DNA of 59,214 nt from positions 1 through 59,214 of the forward strand of contig JAAVZY010000068.1 of assembly GCA_022791945.1 (NCBI GenBank), in the 5' to 3' direction. Shown here piece by piece: positions 49,978-57,912 of this stretch. Position 1 is the first letter of the stretch. Every line of letters begins with the position of its first letter. The position numbers and the translations under genes were made by a program. Source of the DNA: Oscillospiraceae bacterium (GTDB lineage: Bacteria; Bacillota; Clostridia; Oscillospirales; Ruminococcaceae). The notes under the pieces were generated by a model, which was given only the letters and a program-made list of their open reading frames with translations, did not search any database and had not been told where the DNA came from.

Positions 49978-50649
49978 ATGCCGATTCTGATTCCCTATCT
50001 GGCGGCAGCGGGGGCCCACCTGCTGTTCTGCCTGTTCTGGCCGGGAGGAAAGGGGCGGGCTGTCACCAAGGGGCTGCTGATGCCCTGCCTGCTTCTGTTC
50101 GCCCTCCTGGGAGCAGCCAGGAGCGGCCCCTCCTGGCTGCTCTGCGCCGCCATCCTGCTGGGATGGGCCGGGGATCTGCTCCTGCTGGTTCCGGAACGGA
50201 AGGGATTCTTTCTGGGCGGGGCGGCAGCGTTCCTGGGAGGACATATCTGCTACGCTATTCTGCTGTTCCGGCTGCTGGCCGAAGCGCCCACGCCTCTGTG
50301 GCTGCTCCTGACTGCCGCCGGGAGCTTGCTGGGAGTGGGCGGAGCCGCCTATCTGTCTCTCCGGAAGGGCTTGGGCGGGATGAAGCTGCCGATGATGGCC
50401 TATCTGATATCCATCCTGATCATGGCCCTGGGCGCGGTGCTCCTGGCGGCTCAGGCGGGGCTCCAGGGGAGGTTCCTGCCCGCTCACGGATGGATTGCCG
50501 TCGGCGGGGGCTGCTTCCTGCTTTCCGACTATCTGCTGGCCCGGGGGCTGTTCCTGCGCAAGCCCGCCCTGGGGGACTTCTGGGTGATGCTCACCTATAT
50601 CTCCGCCCAGCTTCTGCTGGTTATGGGGCTGGTGTACCTGGGGGCGTAG
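49978..50649 (+). CDS. Lysoplasmalogenase-like protein, YhhN/TMEM86 family
   Basis: 223 residues with about eight membrane helices. It carries the family pattern WLLCAAILLGWAGDLLLLV (conserved Gly-Asp) and RKGFFLGGAAAFLGGHICYA (Phe, Gly, His), and GGGCFLLSDYLLA (Ser-Asp) near the end. TMEM86B-type members hydrolyse the vinyl-ether bond of lysoplasmalogens, and plasmalogens occur in clostridia. ATG 49978 follows AAAGGGAG. The 3' end overlaps that of the convergent rimI by 29 bp. Confidence 0.87.
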   Translation: MPILIPYLAAAGAHLLFCLFWPGGKGRAVTKGLLMPCLLLFALLGAARSGPSWLLCAAILLGWAGDLLLLVPERKGFFLGGAAAFLGGHICYAILLFRLLAEAPTPLWLLLTAAGSLLGVGGAAYLSLRKGLGGMKLPMMAYLISILIMALGAVLLAAQAGLQGRFLPAHGWIAVGGGCFLLSDYLLARGLFLRKPALGDFWVMLTYISAQLLLVMGLVYLGA

Positions 50650-51094
50650 GAGCCAGCCGGAGAAGATAGAGCAGCGCGTCCTCCGGAGGGCGGCGGTAGT
50701 AGTTTTTCCGGAGGCCCTCCTGTTCAAAGCCAAGCCTCTCATAGAGGCGGGCGGCGCTCAGATTGGAGGCCCGCACCTCCAGACGCACCAGCTCCACGCC
50801 CCGGAGCCGGCATTGAGAGAGGAACTCCTCCGCCAACCGGGAGCCGATCCCCTGGCGGCGGAAGTCCTGAGACACTGCCAGAAGCTCCAGCTCCGCCTCA
50901 TCCAGCAGGGCGGAGCCGCAGAGGAATCCGGCCAGGCAGTCCCCGGACCAGGCCGTCAGGCAGACAGCCCGGGAACTGTCCAGAAGGGAGCGATAGCCCT
51001 CCTCCGACCAGGGGAGGGTGAAGCACTGCCGCCCCAGCCCAGCCACAGCCGGGAGCTGTTCCCGGCTCATGGGGAGAAGCTCCGGACCTGTCAC
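50621..51094 (-). CDS. rimI: Ribosomal protein uS11/bS18-type alanine N-acetyltransferase RimI
   Basis: 157 residues, GNAT fold: FTLPWSEEGYRSLL near the start, ELELLAVSQDFRRQGIGSRL (cofactor loop), LVRLEVRASNLSAARLYERLGF and RKNYYRRPPEDALLYLLRL at the end, which is the RimI signature. It acetylates the N-terminal alanine of a ribosomal protein; the exact target in Clostridia is inferred. I chose GTG 51094 because it overlaps the stop of the preceding gene (GTGA) and GGAGG lies 7 nt upstream; the ATG at 51070 is later than the conserved start. Overlaps the convergent yhhN gene at the 3' end. Confidence 0.92.
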   Translation of the reverse strand: MTGPELLPMSREQLPAVAGLGRQCFTLPWSEEGYRSLLDSSRAVCLTAWSGDCLAGFLCGSALLDEAELELLAVSQDFRRQGIGSRLAEEFLSQCRLRGVELVRLEVRASNLSAARLYERLGFEQEGLRKNYYRRPPEDALLYLLRLAPTPPGTPAP

Positions 51095-51510
51095 AACAGC
51101 TCCTCCAGTTCCCCGCGGAAGAAATCCAGCAGCTGCTCCCGGCATTTCCGATAAGCGGAGAGGGAAAGCCCGTACGGATCCTCCACGCCGATCACGCGAA
51201 TCCGGTCCGACAGCTCCGGCTGGAGGAGCTCCAGGCTCCGCCGATGGGCGGCGGTCATGACGTAAATCCGGGAGGCGGCGGACAGCTCAGCGGGGGAGGG
51301 CCGCCGTGAACGGTGCCCGGAGATATCAATGCCGATTTCCTCCAGGGCTTCCACAGCGTGTTCACTGGGCGCGTCCCCCTCAAAGGCGGAGAGCCCTGCG
51401 CTTTCCACAAGGACATCCTCCCGGCTCCGCTCCCGCAGAAGCTGACGGAGAATGCCCTCGCCCATAGGACTGCGGCAGGTATTACCCGTACAGATAACCA
51501 TCAGGTTCAT
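51091..51510 (-). CDS. ywlE: Protein arginine phosphatase (YwlE-type low-molecular-weight phosphatase)
   Basis: 139 residues of the LMW protein tyrosine phosphatase fold. The catalytic P-loop is CTGNTCRSP at residues 7-15, and the general acid is in VEDPYGLSL (DPxG/Y). The Thr after Asn (CxGNTC rather than CxGNIC) is the residue that in Bacillus YwlE selects phospho-arginine over phospho-tyrosine. YwlE reverses McsB arginine phosphorylation in the Clp protein-quality pathway. Its stop codon overlaps the rimI start by 4 bp. AAAGGAAC lies before the ATG. Confidence 0.9.
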   Translation of the reverse strand: MNLMVICTGNTCRSPMGEGILRQLLRERSREDVLVESAGLSAFEGDAPSEHAVEALEEIGIDISGHRSRRPSPAELSAASRIYVMTAAHRRSLELLQPELSDRIRVIGVEDPYGLSLSAYRKCREQLLDFFRGELEELL

Positions 51511-51607
51511 TGGCTGTTCCTTTCTTCAGGAGGCTGAAAGCCTGTGCGAAACTTGGAAGACCTTGGGGACAGCGTCCCCAAATCATGGGAGCCCCAGCGG
51601 CGCACAC

Positions 51608-52348
51608 TTATCGGGGCTTGCGGGACAGGAAGGCCTCATAGTCGGCGGTAATGCCGGCGGTTTCGCCGAAGGCCATCTGCTGGCCGTGATCCAGCCAGAG
51701 GACCTTGTTGCACATTTTCCGGACCTGTTCCAGGGAGTGGGATACCAGAATGGTGGTGGCTCCCCCTTCAATGATGGAGCGCATTTTCTCCTCGCTCTTC
51801 CGGCGGAAGGCGCCGTCTCCCACAGAGAGCACCTCGTCCAGAATCAGGATATCCGGATTCACCAGGCTGGCGATGGAGAAAGCCAGCCTGGACTTCATGC
51901 CGGAGGAAAGCTGCTTAAAGGGCCGATCCTGGAACTCCTCCAGCTCCGCAAAATCAATGATCTGGCCGTAGACCTCGTTCATGTACGCGCGGGTGTAGCC
52001 CAGCATCGCCCCCCGGAGATAGGCGTTTTCCCGGACGGTCAAATCCCCGTCAAAGCCGGAGGCAAGCTCCAGCAGGGCGGCAATGGAGCCCTGCACGGAA
52101 GAGCTCCCCTTGGTGGGCACCATGATGCCGGTGATCACCTTCAGCAGGGTGGACTTACCCGCCCCGTTGCTGCCGATGATGCCCAGCATGTCCCCCCTCT
52201 CCAGGGAGAAGGAGACATCCTTGACCGCCCAGAACTCATTGACCTTGTACTTCCGCTTGATCCGCCGGAGGACAAACTCCTTCAGACCAATATCCTTAAA
52301 ATCCCCGGTGATATACCGGACGGACACATTTTTCAGGTTGACTACCAT
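51608..52348 (-). CDS. Polysaccharide/teichoic-acid export ABC ATP-binding protein
   Basis: 246 residues of the Wzt/TagH/RfbE type: Walker A IIGSNGAGKSTLLKVITG, Q-loop ELASGFDGDLTVRENAYLRG (the LASGFD.DLT.REN pattern is characteristic of glycan exporters), signature LSSGMKSRLAFS, Walker B ILILDEVLSVGD, switch VSHSLEQV. It powers the export of lipid-linked glycans by the permease encoded 20 bp upstream. It has no C-terminal carbohydrate-binding extension. Confidence 0.92.
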   Translation of the reverse strand: MVVNLKNVSVRYITGDFKDIGLKEFVLRRIKRKYKVNEFWAVKDVSFSLERGDMLGIIGSNGAGKSTLLKVITGIMVPTKGSSSVQGSIAALLELASGFDGDLTVRENAYLRGAMLGYTRAYMNEVYGQIIDFAELEEFQDRPFKQLSSGMKSRLAFSIASLVNPDILILDEVLSVGDGAFRRKSEEKMRSIIEGGATTILVSHSLEQVRKMCNKVLWLDHGQQMAFGETAGITADYEAFLSRKPR

Positions 52349-52368
52349 AAGCCGCTCCTATCCCGCTC

Positions 52369-53148
52369 TTATACATAATAGAGGAATTTGTAGTTATATT
52401 TTTTGTAGATCAGCGCCCCGATCACCAGCACCGCCAGCGCGTAAAACGCGCAGAGCAGATGAAAGCTGGGCTGGGGAATCGTGTTCTCAATCACTATCTT
52501 GCGAAAGTAGCGGATATACACATAGACCGGGTTGGCATAGAAAACGTACCGGTAATGGAGGGCATAGCTCTCAATGTTGTAAAAAATCGCAGAGAAATAC
52601 ATCAGCGCCAGGGTAAAAATATCATAAAGATACTGAATATCCTTAAATATCACAAACAGCGCGGAGAGGATCAGGCCCACCCCAATATTGAATATTACCA
52701 GGCATCCAATGGGATAGAGGAGCATCAGGAATTTCCAGGTAAAGGCAAGTCCGTCCGCGGCCACGAAAATGAAAAATACCACCAGGGTCAGCAGGAAGTT
52801 GATCAGGGCGGAGACGTTCCGGGACAGGAGGAACAGATACTTTGGGACATTCACCTTGGTGAAGATGCCCGCATTGGCCACCAGGGAACCCATTCCTCCG
52901 TTGGTAGCGTCCTTGAAATAGCTGTAGACCAGGTTTCCGGCAAACATATAGACCACATAGTGGGGGGTGCTCCTGCCGAAAAAGTGGGTGAACACCAGCG
53001 CCATGACCAGCAGCATAAACAGCGGGGAAAGAAGGCTCCAGAGCATTCCCAGGACCGTCCGCTTGTATTTTTTCTTGAAATCCCGTTTGACCAGCTCCTC
53101 AAAAAGGAAGCGATGCTTTTTCATCTTCTGCACAATGCCTAAGACCAT
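52369..53148 (-). CDS. Polysaccharide/teichoic-acid export ABC permease (Wzm/TagG type)
   Basis: 259 residues, ABC-2 permease with six membrane helices. The N-terminal amphipathic sequence LFEELVKRDFKKKYKRTVLG, followed by MLWSLLSPLFMLLVMALVF, is the Wzm/TagG hallmark. VYMFAGNLVYSYFKDATNGG and VFYANPVYVYIRYFRKIVIE near the end are also typical. GGAGAGAT lies 10 nt before the ATG. Forms a transporter with the next gene for undecaprenyl-linked glycan; the DUF4422 glycosyltransferase upstream suggests a capsule or teichoic-acid locus. Confidence 0.92.
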   Translation of the reverse strand: MVLGIVQKMKKHRFLFEELVKRDFKKKYKRTVLGMLWSLLSPLFMLLVMALVFTHFFGRSTPHYVVYMFAGNLVYSYFKDATNGGMGSLVANAGIFTKVNVPKYLFLLSRNVSALINFLLTLVVFFIFVAADGLAFTWKFLMLLYPIGCLVIFNIGVGLILSALFVIFKDIQYLYDIFTLALMYFSAIFYNIESYALHYRYVFYANPVYVYIRYFRKIVIENTIPQPSFHLLCAFYALAVLVIGALIYKKYNYKFLYYV

Positions 53149-53169
53149 AAGGGTTATCTCTCCATTTCT

Positions 53170-53200
53170 TAGAGCCTGTTTCAGCTCTCTGCGTGTTCCA
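53170..53200. repeat. Solo end of the modular repeat
   Basis: AGAGCCTGTTTCAGCTCTCTGCGTGTTCC, the terminal sequence of the large repeat family, with no hairpin modules behind it. Confidence 0.65.
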
Positions 53201-53228
53201 AGAGTAAGGGGGCCCCCCCTTGTTTATA

Positions 53229-53326
53229 GCAATTCTCAAAAACAGCTTCTTTGCGCAAGCCGCAGAAAGCTTTGATATATGGGTTTCTGCCGCGTATATG
53301 GATATACTGCTATTTTTGAGAATTAC
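53229..53326. mobile_element. 98-bp MITE-like element
   Basis: Ends GCAATTCTCAAAAACAGC and GCTATTTTTGAGAATTAC are complementary at 16 of 18 positions. The interior is AT-richer than its neighbours (TTTGATATATGGG, GCGTATATGGATATACTGC). No ORF. It lies between the DUF4422 gene and the permease gene. Confidence 0.6.
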
Positions 53327-53340
53327 GATAGGGATGAAGG

Positions 53341-54213
53341 TCATGGGCGGAGGCGCTGCTTGACCCAGAGCCGCCTTCTGCTCTCCGGTGGGAGCAGAAG
53401 ATTGATCAGCCGCTTTTTGCAGTAGACGCCGGGGAAGCCGCCTTCCATCCCTTCGAAGTGAGCCCGGGGCACCTCCAGGATCGAGACGCCCTGTCCCCGC
53501 AGCCAGGTGACATAGACGCCCAGCAGGCGCTCCGCCAGATAACCGTCCACCCGGAGCTCCTGGGGGGAATAGCCCTGGGTGTTTTTCTGCCGGTCGAACT
53601 CTGCCAAAAGGCCGAAGAGCCACCGGCAGTACCCGTCGAACAAGCCCGCCTTCATGACAAACAGGTTGCCGAAATAAATCCGGGTAGAGCGGAGGTATTC
53701 CTCCATAGCGGGCACAAAGAGGGGCTGGGTGTTCCGCAGGATCCGGCAGATCAGCTCCAGATCCGCCCGGTGATGGAAGGGAGCCCGGCTGTAATGCTCC
53801 GCCGCGGAGCAGCCCATCTCTTCCGGGAGGGGGAGCACCGCCTGATGGCGCTGGATGGCCTGTTCGGCCTGTCCGTCCAGATAGCCAAGCCGCCTCATCA
53901 GGCTGTGGGAGGGGGTCACATGAAGGGAGTAAGGACCTCGGCTTCCCCCTCTATTTTCTCCAAGATTCAGATAGCGCCGGTAGTGAAAGAAGCCGAACCA
54001 GTCGGCCTTTTGGTTTTTCCAGGCCCAGTATTGGACGGTCAGCTCGCAGTAGTAGCGGTTCAGGGCAGAAATATTTTTCCCCTGATTGTCCTGAAGCTTG
54101 CCTGGAAACTGCCTGTCAGCCAACGCAGCTCCGGCCTGTACGGGAAACAGCAGTCCGCAGGGAGGGACAAAGTAGTCCTTGTGGCAGGAAACATAGATTT
54201 TAATGTCAGCCAT
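53341..54213 (-). CDS. DUF4422 glycosyltransferase
   Basis: 290 residues matching DUF4422, a family found in capsule and polysaccharide loci: IKIYVSCHKDYFVPP at the start, GKNISALNRYYCELTVQYWAW, ADWFGFFHYRRYL, HRADLELICRIL, YFGNLFVMKAGLFDGYCRWLFGLL and GYLAERLLGVYV. The FFHYRRYL motif is the family signature. It is likely to add a sugar during surface-glycan synthesis. ATG 54213 (MADIKIYVSC) follows GAAGGAGGGAG. Upstream in-frame sequence is repeat DNA. Located before the glycan-export ABC genes. Confidence 0.87.
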   Translation of the reverse strand: MADIKIYVSCHKDYFVPPCGLLFPVQAGAALADRQFPGKLQDNQGKNISALNRYYCELTVQYWAWKNQKADWFGFFHYRRYLNLGENRGGSRGPYSLHVTPSHSLMRRLGYLDGQAEQAIQRHQAVLPLPEEMGCSAAEHYSRAPFHHRADLELICRILRNTQPLFVPAMEEYLRSTRIYFGNLFVMKAGLFDGYCRWLFGLLAEFDRQKNTQGYSPQELRVDGYLAERLLGVYVTWLRGQGVSILEVPRAHFEGMEGGFPGVYCKKRLINLLLPPESRRRLWVKQRLRP

Positions 54214-54234
54214 GACGCTCCCTCCTTCATGCCC

Positions 54235-54522
54235 GGTCGTGGGCGGACAGACCTCGAGGGCGCTGCCCTCGAGCACCTGCCAAGGGGATTTAATCCCCTT
54301 GGATTCCCATCTTTTTGGGGTGGGGGGTGGGGACGGGCGCTTGCGCCCGTCCCCTACCTCGCTGGTACTCCCTGCCTCGCTGATGCTCCCCGCAGGGACG
54401 ATCGCCCGCCTACCCATTTTTTCGGAAAGAAAAAATTCAGCTCCATAGGCGGCGCAGAGACTGCGACGCAGAGTGTCTCGAGCGTGTTTTGCTACGCTCG
54501 CACTCTCTGCGGAGGGGGAATG
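54235..54522. repeat. Modular hairpin repeat, left half copy
   Basis: GACCTCGAGGGC with CTCGAGGGC/GCCCTCGAG, CCAAGGGGATT/AATCCCCTTGG (about 54279-54303), hairpin GGGGACGGGCGC-tt-GCGCCCGTCCCC (54329-54354), TGCCTCGCTGATGCTCCC, GACGATCGCCCGCCTACCC, T/A hairpin with one changed base (TTTTTTCGGAAAGAAAAAA, about 54416-54434). Confidence 0.87.
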
Positions 54523-54672
54523 CTGTGCTACGCACGGAATCCCCCAGTCAGGGCTACCGCCTGACGGCGGCATCCCTGCCATGCCCCCGACGTTCCTTCG
54601 GAACGTATGGGAGAGGGAACCGCCGTCGGACCAGCGGGACGGCGGTGGTGGAAGGATTCCCTCATGGGCACC
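54523..54672. repeat. Nested inverted-repeat element
   Basis: Bounded by ACGGAATCCCCCAGTCAGGG and GGAAGGATTCC. Inside GGCTACCGCCTGACGGCGGC, GACGTTCCttcGGAACGT (about 54588-54607) and CCGCCGTCGGACCAGCGGGACGG. Same family as 20255-20500, shortened. Confidence 0.75.
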
Positions 54673-54961
54673 AAGTCCCCGCCTGCACATACCGATCGGA
54701 AGCAGTATCCCAGACTGTGCAGGAACCCCGTGCGGCGCAGGAACTACTCCGCAGGCAGGAGGGAGCTTTTTTCTTTACGAAAAAAGCGTACTGCGTGAAT
54801 CGGACTGTCTGCGTGGCAGAAAGCCGGAAGTCTGTACAGACCCAACCGCCCCTTTTTCCGCCCGTAAAAAAGATGGGATTCCAAAGGGACGCGTCCCTTT
54901 GGCGGGAGGCTCGCAGGGTCAAAGCCTGCGGCTTTGACCCTTGGGCAGAGCCCTCGAGGTC
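54673..54961. repeat. Modular hairpin repeat, right half copy
   Basis: T/A hairpin AGCTTTTTTCTTTACGAAAA (about 54766-54786), AAGTCTGTACAGAC (54828-), CCAAAGGGACG/CGTCCCTTTGG (54881-54902), GGTCAAAG..CTTTGACC hairpin (about 54916-54940), CTCGAGGTCTT, ending at the stop codon of the next gene. Confidence 0.87.
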
Positions 54962-57325
54962 TTATACACGCACGTACTTTTCATAGAGCCAGTAGGCTCC
55001 CAGGATGAGGCTCAGGAAGCAGATGAGCCATAGAGGGGCGGGCAGGCTTTCCGGGCCAAGCACCAAAAGGAGCGCTGTCAGCAGAAGTCCAGCGCCCGTC
55101 TCAGCGACGGACAGGATCCGCCCCGTCCGAATGCACCGGTAAAGCCGCTTCACGACCGCCAGGGAAACAATGTATCCCATCAGGCTCCCGTTGTTCCCCA
55201 GCATGGAATCTGCCCTGGGACAGCGGGCTGTCTCACGATCAAAATCCTCGTGGAGCCGGGAAGGAAGTACCTTGAACAGATTCGGCGAGGTCTGGAAGAT
55301 ATCCGCCAGCAGATCCGGTGTAATAAAAGAATCCACTGTCTTAACAGCAGCGGTGATGCCGTGCTTGTTCAGCAGGCGGACCGCGTTCTCCGCCGTGGAG
55401 CCGGCGGCAAATTCCAGCACGAAAACAGCCGTCAGCTCACCGCCCTTTGCCAGATATACCAGCTCGCAGCCCTCCGGCCGGAGCTGCGCCTCATTCTCCT
55501 GGGAAGGAACAGCAATCGAATGGTTGATCATCAGCTCCCGGCTTCCAATCAGCACCCGCTTCTCGTTCACCCAGGCGGACATCCCCATCAGATCCTCATA
55601 CTGGATGGAATCCACCGGCCGCAAAAGCCGCTCATCATCATTGATAATCCCCATGAACACATCCCGCAGGGCGCTGTCCGCCGCGCAGACCGCGCTTGCG
55701 GCGTCCACCAGCACATCGTCCACCCGGCGCTCCTGAAAGGTCTTGATCCCCCGCAGGCTGATGGAGCCCGGCGGGAACAGCGCCCGGCCGGTCAGCAGCA
55801 CCGCGTTGGCTTCCTTGAAATCCTCGATCACATCCCAGCTGGGCACCATGCCGGAAAAACGCTTCATCGTCCCGGCAGCGTCCTGAAGAGGCAGAGACAC
55901 AACCACAGCCCCCAGAAATCCGCAGGAGAGCACCATCCCCCCCGCCAGCACCGACAGGGCAAGGAACCAGTCCCGGGTCAGAAACCAGGCCAGCACCGCC
56001 AGAACCGCGCTGAGAGGAGCCGACGCGGCCAGAATCTTCTGGGCGGCGCTGTCCCCCGCGTCAGCGCTGAAGGAATGGCGCAGGAACCCCTCGAAGAAGC
56101 CCGCCGGCTGATTTTTCATCAGCAGAGGCTCCTCCTCCACCGCGCCCCGGGTCATGCTCTTGGCAATCCGGAGATCCTCCACGTAGGAGGCCGCATATTT
56201 CTCCCCGCCGCCGGTGACATAACGGAAATTGTTCAGGGCGCGGGCCGCAATCTGATAGGAGGAAACCCGGTTCCAGAACAGGGCCAGCACCGCCGCCGGG
56301 GTATACAGCCACACGCCCGGCGTCAGCAGGGCGGCCGGCTTAAAGCAGAAAATCAGATTCACTGCCAGGCAGGTCAGGACGCAGGACAGGCAGAGCACAT
56401 GCCGGGTAGGCTGGCGCCGCCGGAAGGCGTCGGCAGTCTCCTGAAAGATTCCCCGTCCCGCCAGCAAAGCCAGCAGCAGCAGCACAAGCTGGATCAGGGC
56501 ATAGACCAGCGGGCGCGCCGGGAATTTCCACCACAGAAGCAGTTCCGGCGGTTCGACCGTAACCGCTGAAAGAAGAAAGGCATTGATGGAAACCGCTCCC
56601 AGAGGGATCAGGGAATTGCGGATCCGCCGCAGCCGCTCCCGAAGGCGCTCCCCCAGCTCCTCTGTCTGCTCCGGGCTTTCAAACTCCTCATCGGCAAAGG
56701 GATCCTCCTCCAAATCGAAGTCGTCGGGGCGGCGTTCCTCCTGGGGCTCCGGGCGCTCCTGCTGCTCCAGGGTGAAGGAGGAAACCTTCTGATTGCGGCT
56801 GGACTTATACTCCTTGTAGTTTTTGATAGAGATATCTGTTTTGGATTTGGGCGGAACCTCCTGGCGCTCCTCCTGGAAGCTGCCGAAATGGCCGCTGATT
56901 TCCGAATGGTCGATGATGCCCCGGGGAGCCTCCCCGGAAGGGGAAGGCTTTACAGGCGAAGGCTCCTCCGGCGGGGGCTCTGGAGGGGGAGGCGGCTCTG
57001 CCGGAGGGGCGGGCTGGCCGGCGGGCTCGGGTTTCACGGAGGCGGACTGCTCCTCTGCGGGAGGAGCAGTCCGGGCTTTTTTCATCTGTGCGAACTGCCG
57101 GGTCAGACTGCGGGTCTGGGATTCAATTTCCCGGCGGAGGGCGGTTCGTTCCTGGGGGGTAGGCTCCCGGTTCTGCCGCCGCAGCTCTTCCTCCTGCCGC
57201 CCGGTAAGGATACTGCGGATCACCTCGTCAACCCGCTGCATATCGGCTTTCGGCGGCTCCGGCCTGGAATGACCGCGCTCAATCTCCTCTAAAATATCGT
57301 CAACGGACAGCTTGCGATCCGACAT
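54962..57325 (-). CDS. Degenerate P-type ATPase-like membrane protein
   Basis: 787 residues. A 230-residue cytoplasmic, Pro/Glu-rich disordered N-terminus begins SDRKLSVDDILEEIERG. Then come about eight membrane helices and a C-terminal part that aligns in order with P1B-type ATPases: SCGFLGAVVVSL (467-478) at the CPC helix, AVLLTGRALFPPGS (508-521) where DKTGTLTEG should be, VNEKRVLIGSRELM (586-599, as in the N-domain GxxVLVGNRRLM) and VKTVDSFITPDLLADI (661-676) where TGDN should be. The phosphorylated Asp and the TGD are gone, so it should not pump ions. It may be a regulatory or structural pseudo-pump. The start is ATG 57325. Alone, with repeats on both sides. Confidence 0.8.
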   Translation of the reverse strand: MSDRKLSVDDILEEIERGHSRPEPPKADMQRVDEVIRSILTGRQEEELRRQNREPTPQERTALRREIESQTRSLTRQFAQMKKARTAPPAEEQSASVKPEPAGQPAPPAEPPPPPEPPPEEPSPVKPSPSGEAPRGIIDHSEISGHFGSFQEERQEVPPKSKTDISIKNYKEYKSSRNQKVSSFTLEQQERPEPQEERRPDDFDLEEDPFADEEFESPEQTEELGERLRERLRRIRNSLIPLGAVSINAFLLSAVTVEPPELLLWWKFPARPLVYALIQLVLLLLALLAGRGIFQETADAFRRRQPTRHVLCLSCVLTCLAVNLIFCFKPAALLTPGVWLYTPAAVLALFWNRVSSYQIAARALNNFRYVTGGGEKYAASYVEDLRIAKSMTRGAVEEEPLLMKNQPAGFFEGFLRHSFSADAGDSAAQKILAASAPLSAVLAVLAWFLTRDWFLALSVLAGGMVLSCGFLGAVVVSLPLQDAAGTMKRFSGMVPSWDVIEDFKEANAVLLTGRALFPPGSISLRGIKTFQERRVDDVLVDAASAVCAADSALRDVFMGIINDDERLLRPVDSIQYEDLMGMSAWVNEKRVLIGSRELMINHSIAVPSQENEAQLRPEGCELVYLAKGGELTAVFVLEFAAGSTAENAVRLLNKHGITAAVKTVDSFITPDLLADIFQTSPNLFKVLPSRLHEDFDRETARCPRADSMLGNNGSLMGYIVSLAVVKRLYRCIRTGRILSVAETGAGLLLTALLLVLGPESLPAPLWLICFLSLILGAYWLYEKYVRV

Positions 57326-57384
57326 GGGCGGGAATCTTCCTTTCTGGGAGCTATAGTCGCCGCACACTGCGGGCTGGTCGGGTT

Positions 57385-57895
57385 ACGGTCTAAGGCCGCG
57401 AGACGCCGTCTCGCGCTCTGCCAAGGGGACGCGTCCCCTTGGATTCCCGTCTTTTTAAGGGCGTAAAAGGGGTGGGGGTTCAAGTCTGTACAGACTTGTT
57501 ACTTCCTGCCTCGCTGATACTCCCCACAGGCACGATCGCCCGCCTACCCATTTTTTCGTAAAGAAAAAATTCAGCTCCATAGGCGGCGCAGAGACTGCGA
57601 CGCAGAGAGTTTCGGGCGTGTCCTGCTACGCACACACCCTGTGCGGCACAGGAAGTCCCCCACACGCAGGGTGAAGCTTTTTTCTTTACGAAAAAAGCGT
57701 ATTGCGGGAATCAGACTGTCTGCGTGGCAGGAGGAAGAAAGTCTGTACAGACTTAACCCACCCCTTTTCCGCCCTTAAAAAAGCCCTTAAAAAATTACGG
57801 GTTCCAAGGGGATTTAATCCCCTTGGCAGGAGGCTCGCAGGGTCAAAGCCTGCGGCTTTGACCCTTGGGCAGAGCCCTCGAGGTCTTCCCCGGCG
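57385..57895. repeat. Modular hairpin repeat, full-length copy
   Basis: GCGAGACGccGTCTCGC, CCAAGGGGACG/CGTCCCCTTGG (57421-57442), AAGTCTGTACAGACTT (57482-57497), TGCCTCGCTGATACTCCC, T/A hairpin (about 57549-57571), central module, T/A hairpin in reverse (about 57677-57697), AAGTCTGTACAGACTT (57739-57754), CCAAGGGGATT/AATCCCCTTGG (about 57805-57826), GGTCAAAG..CTTTGACC hairpin (57840-57864), CTCGAGGTCTTCC. It shows the near-mirror symmetry of the family best. Confidence 0.9.
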
Positions 57896-57912
57896 GCGCA
57901 GGGGAGAGGGTG

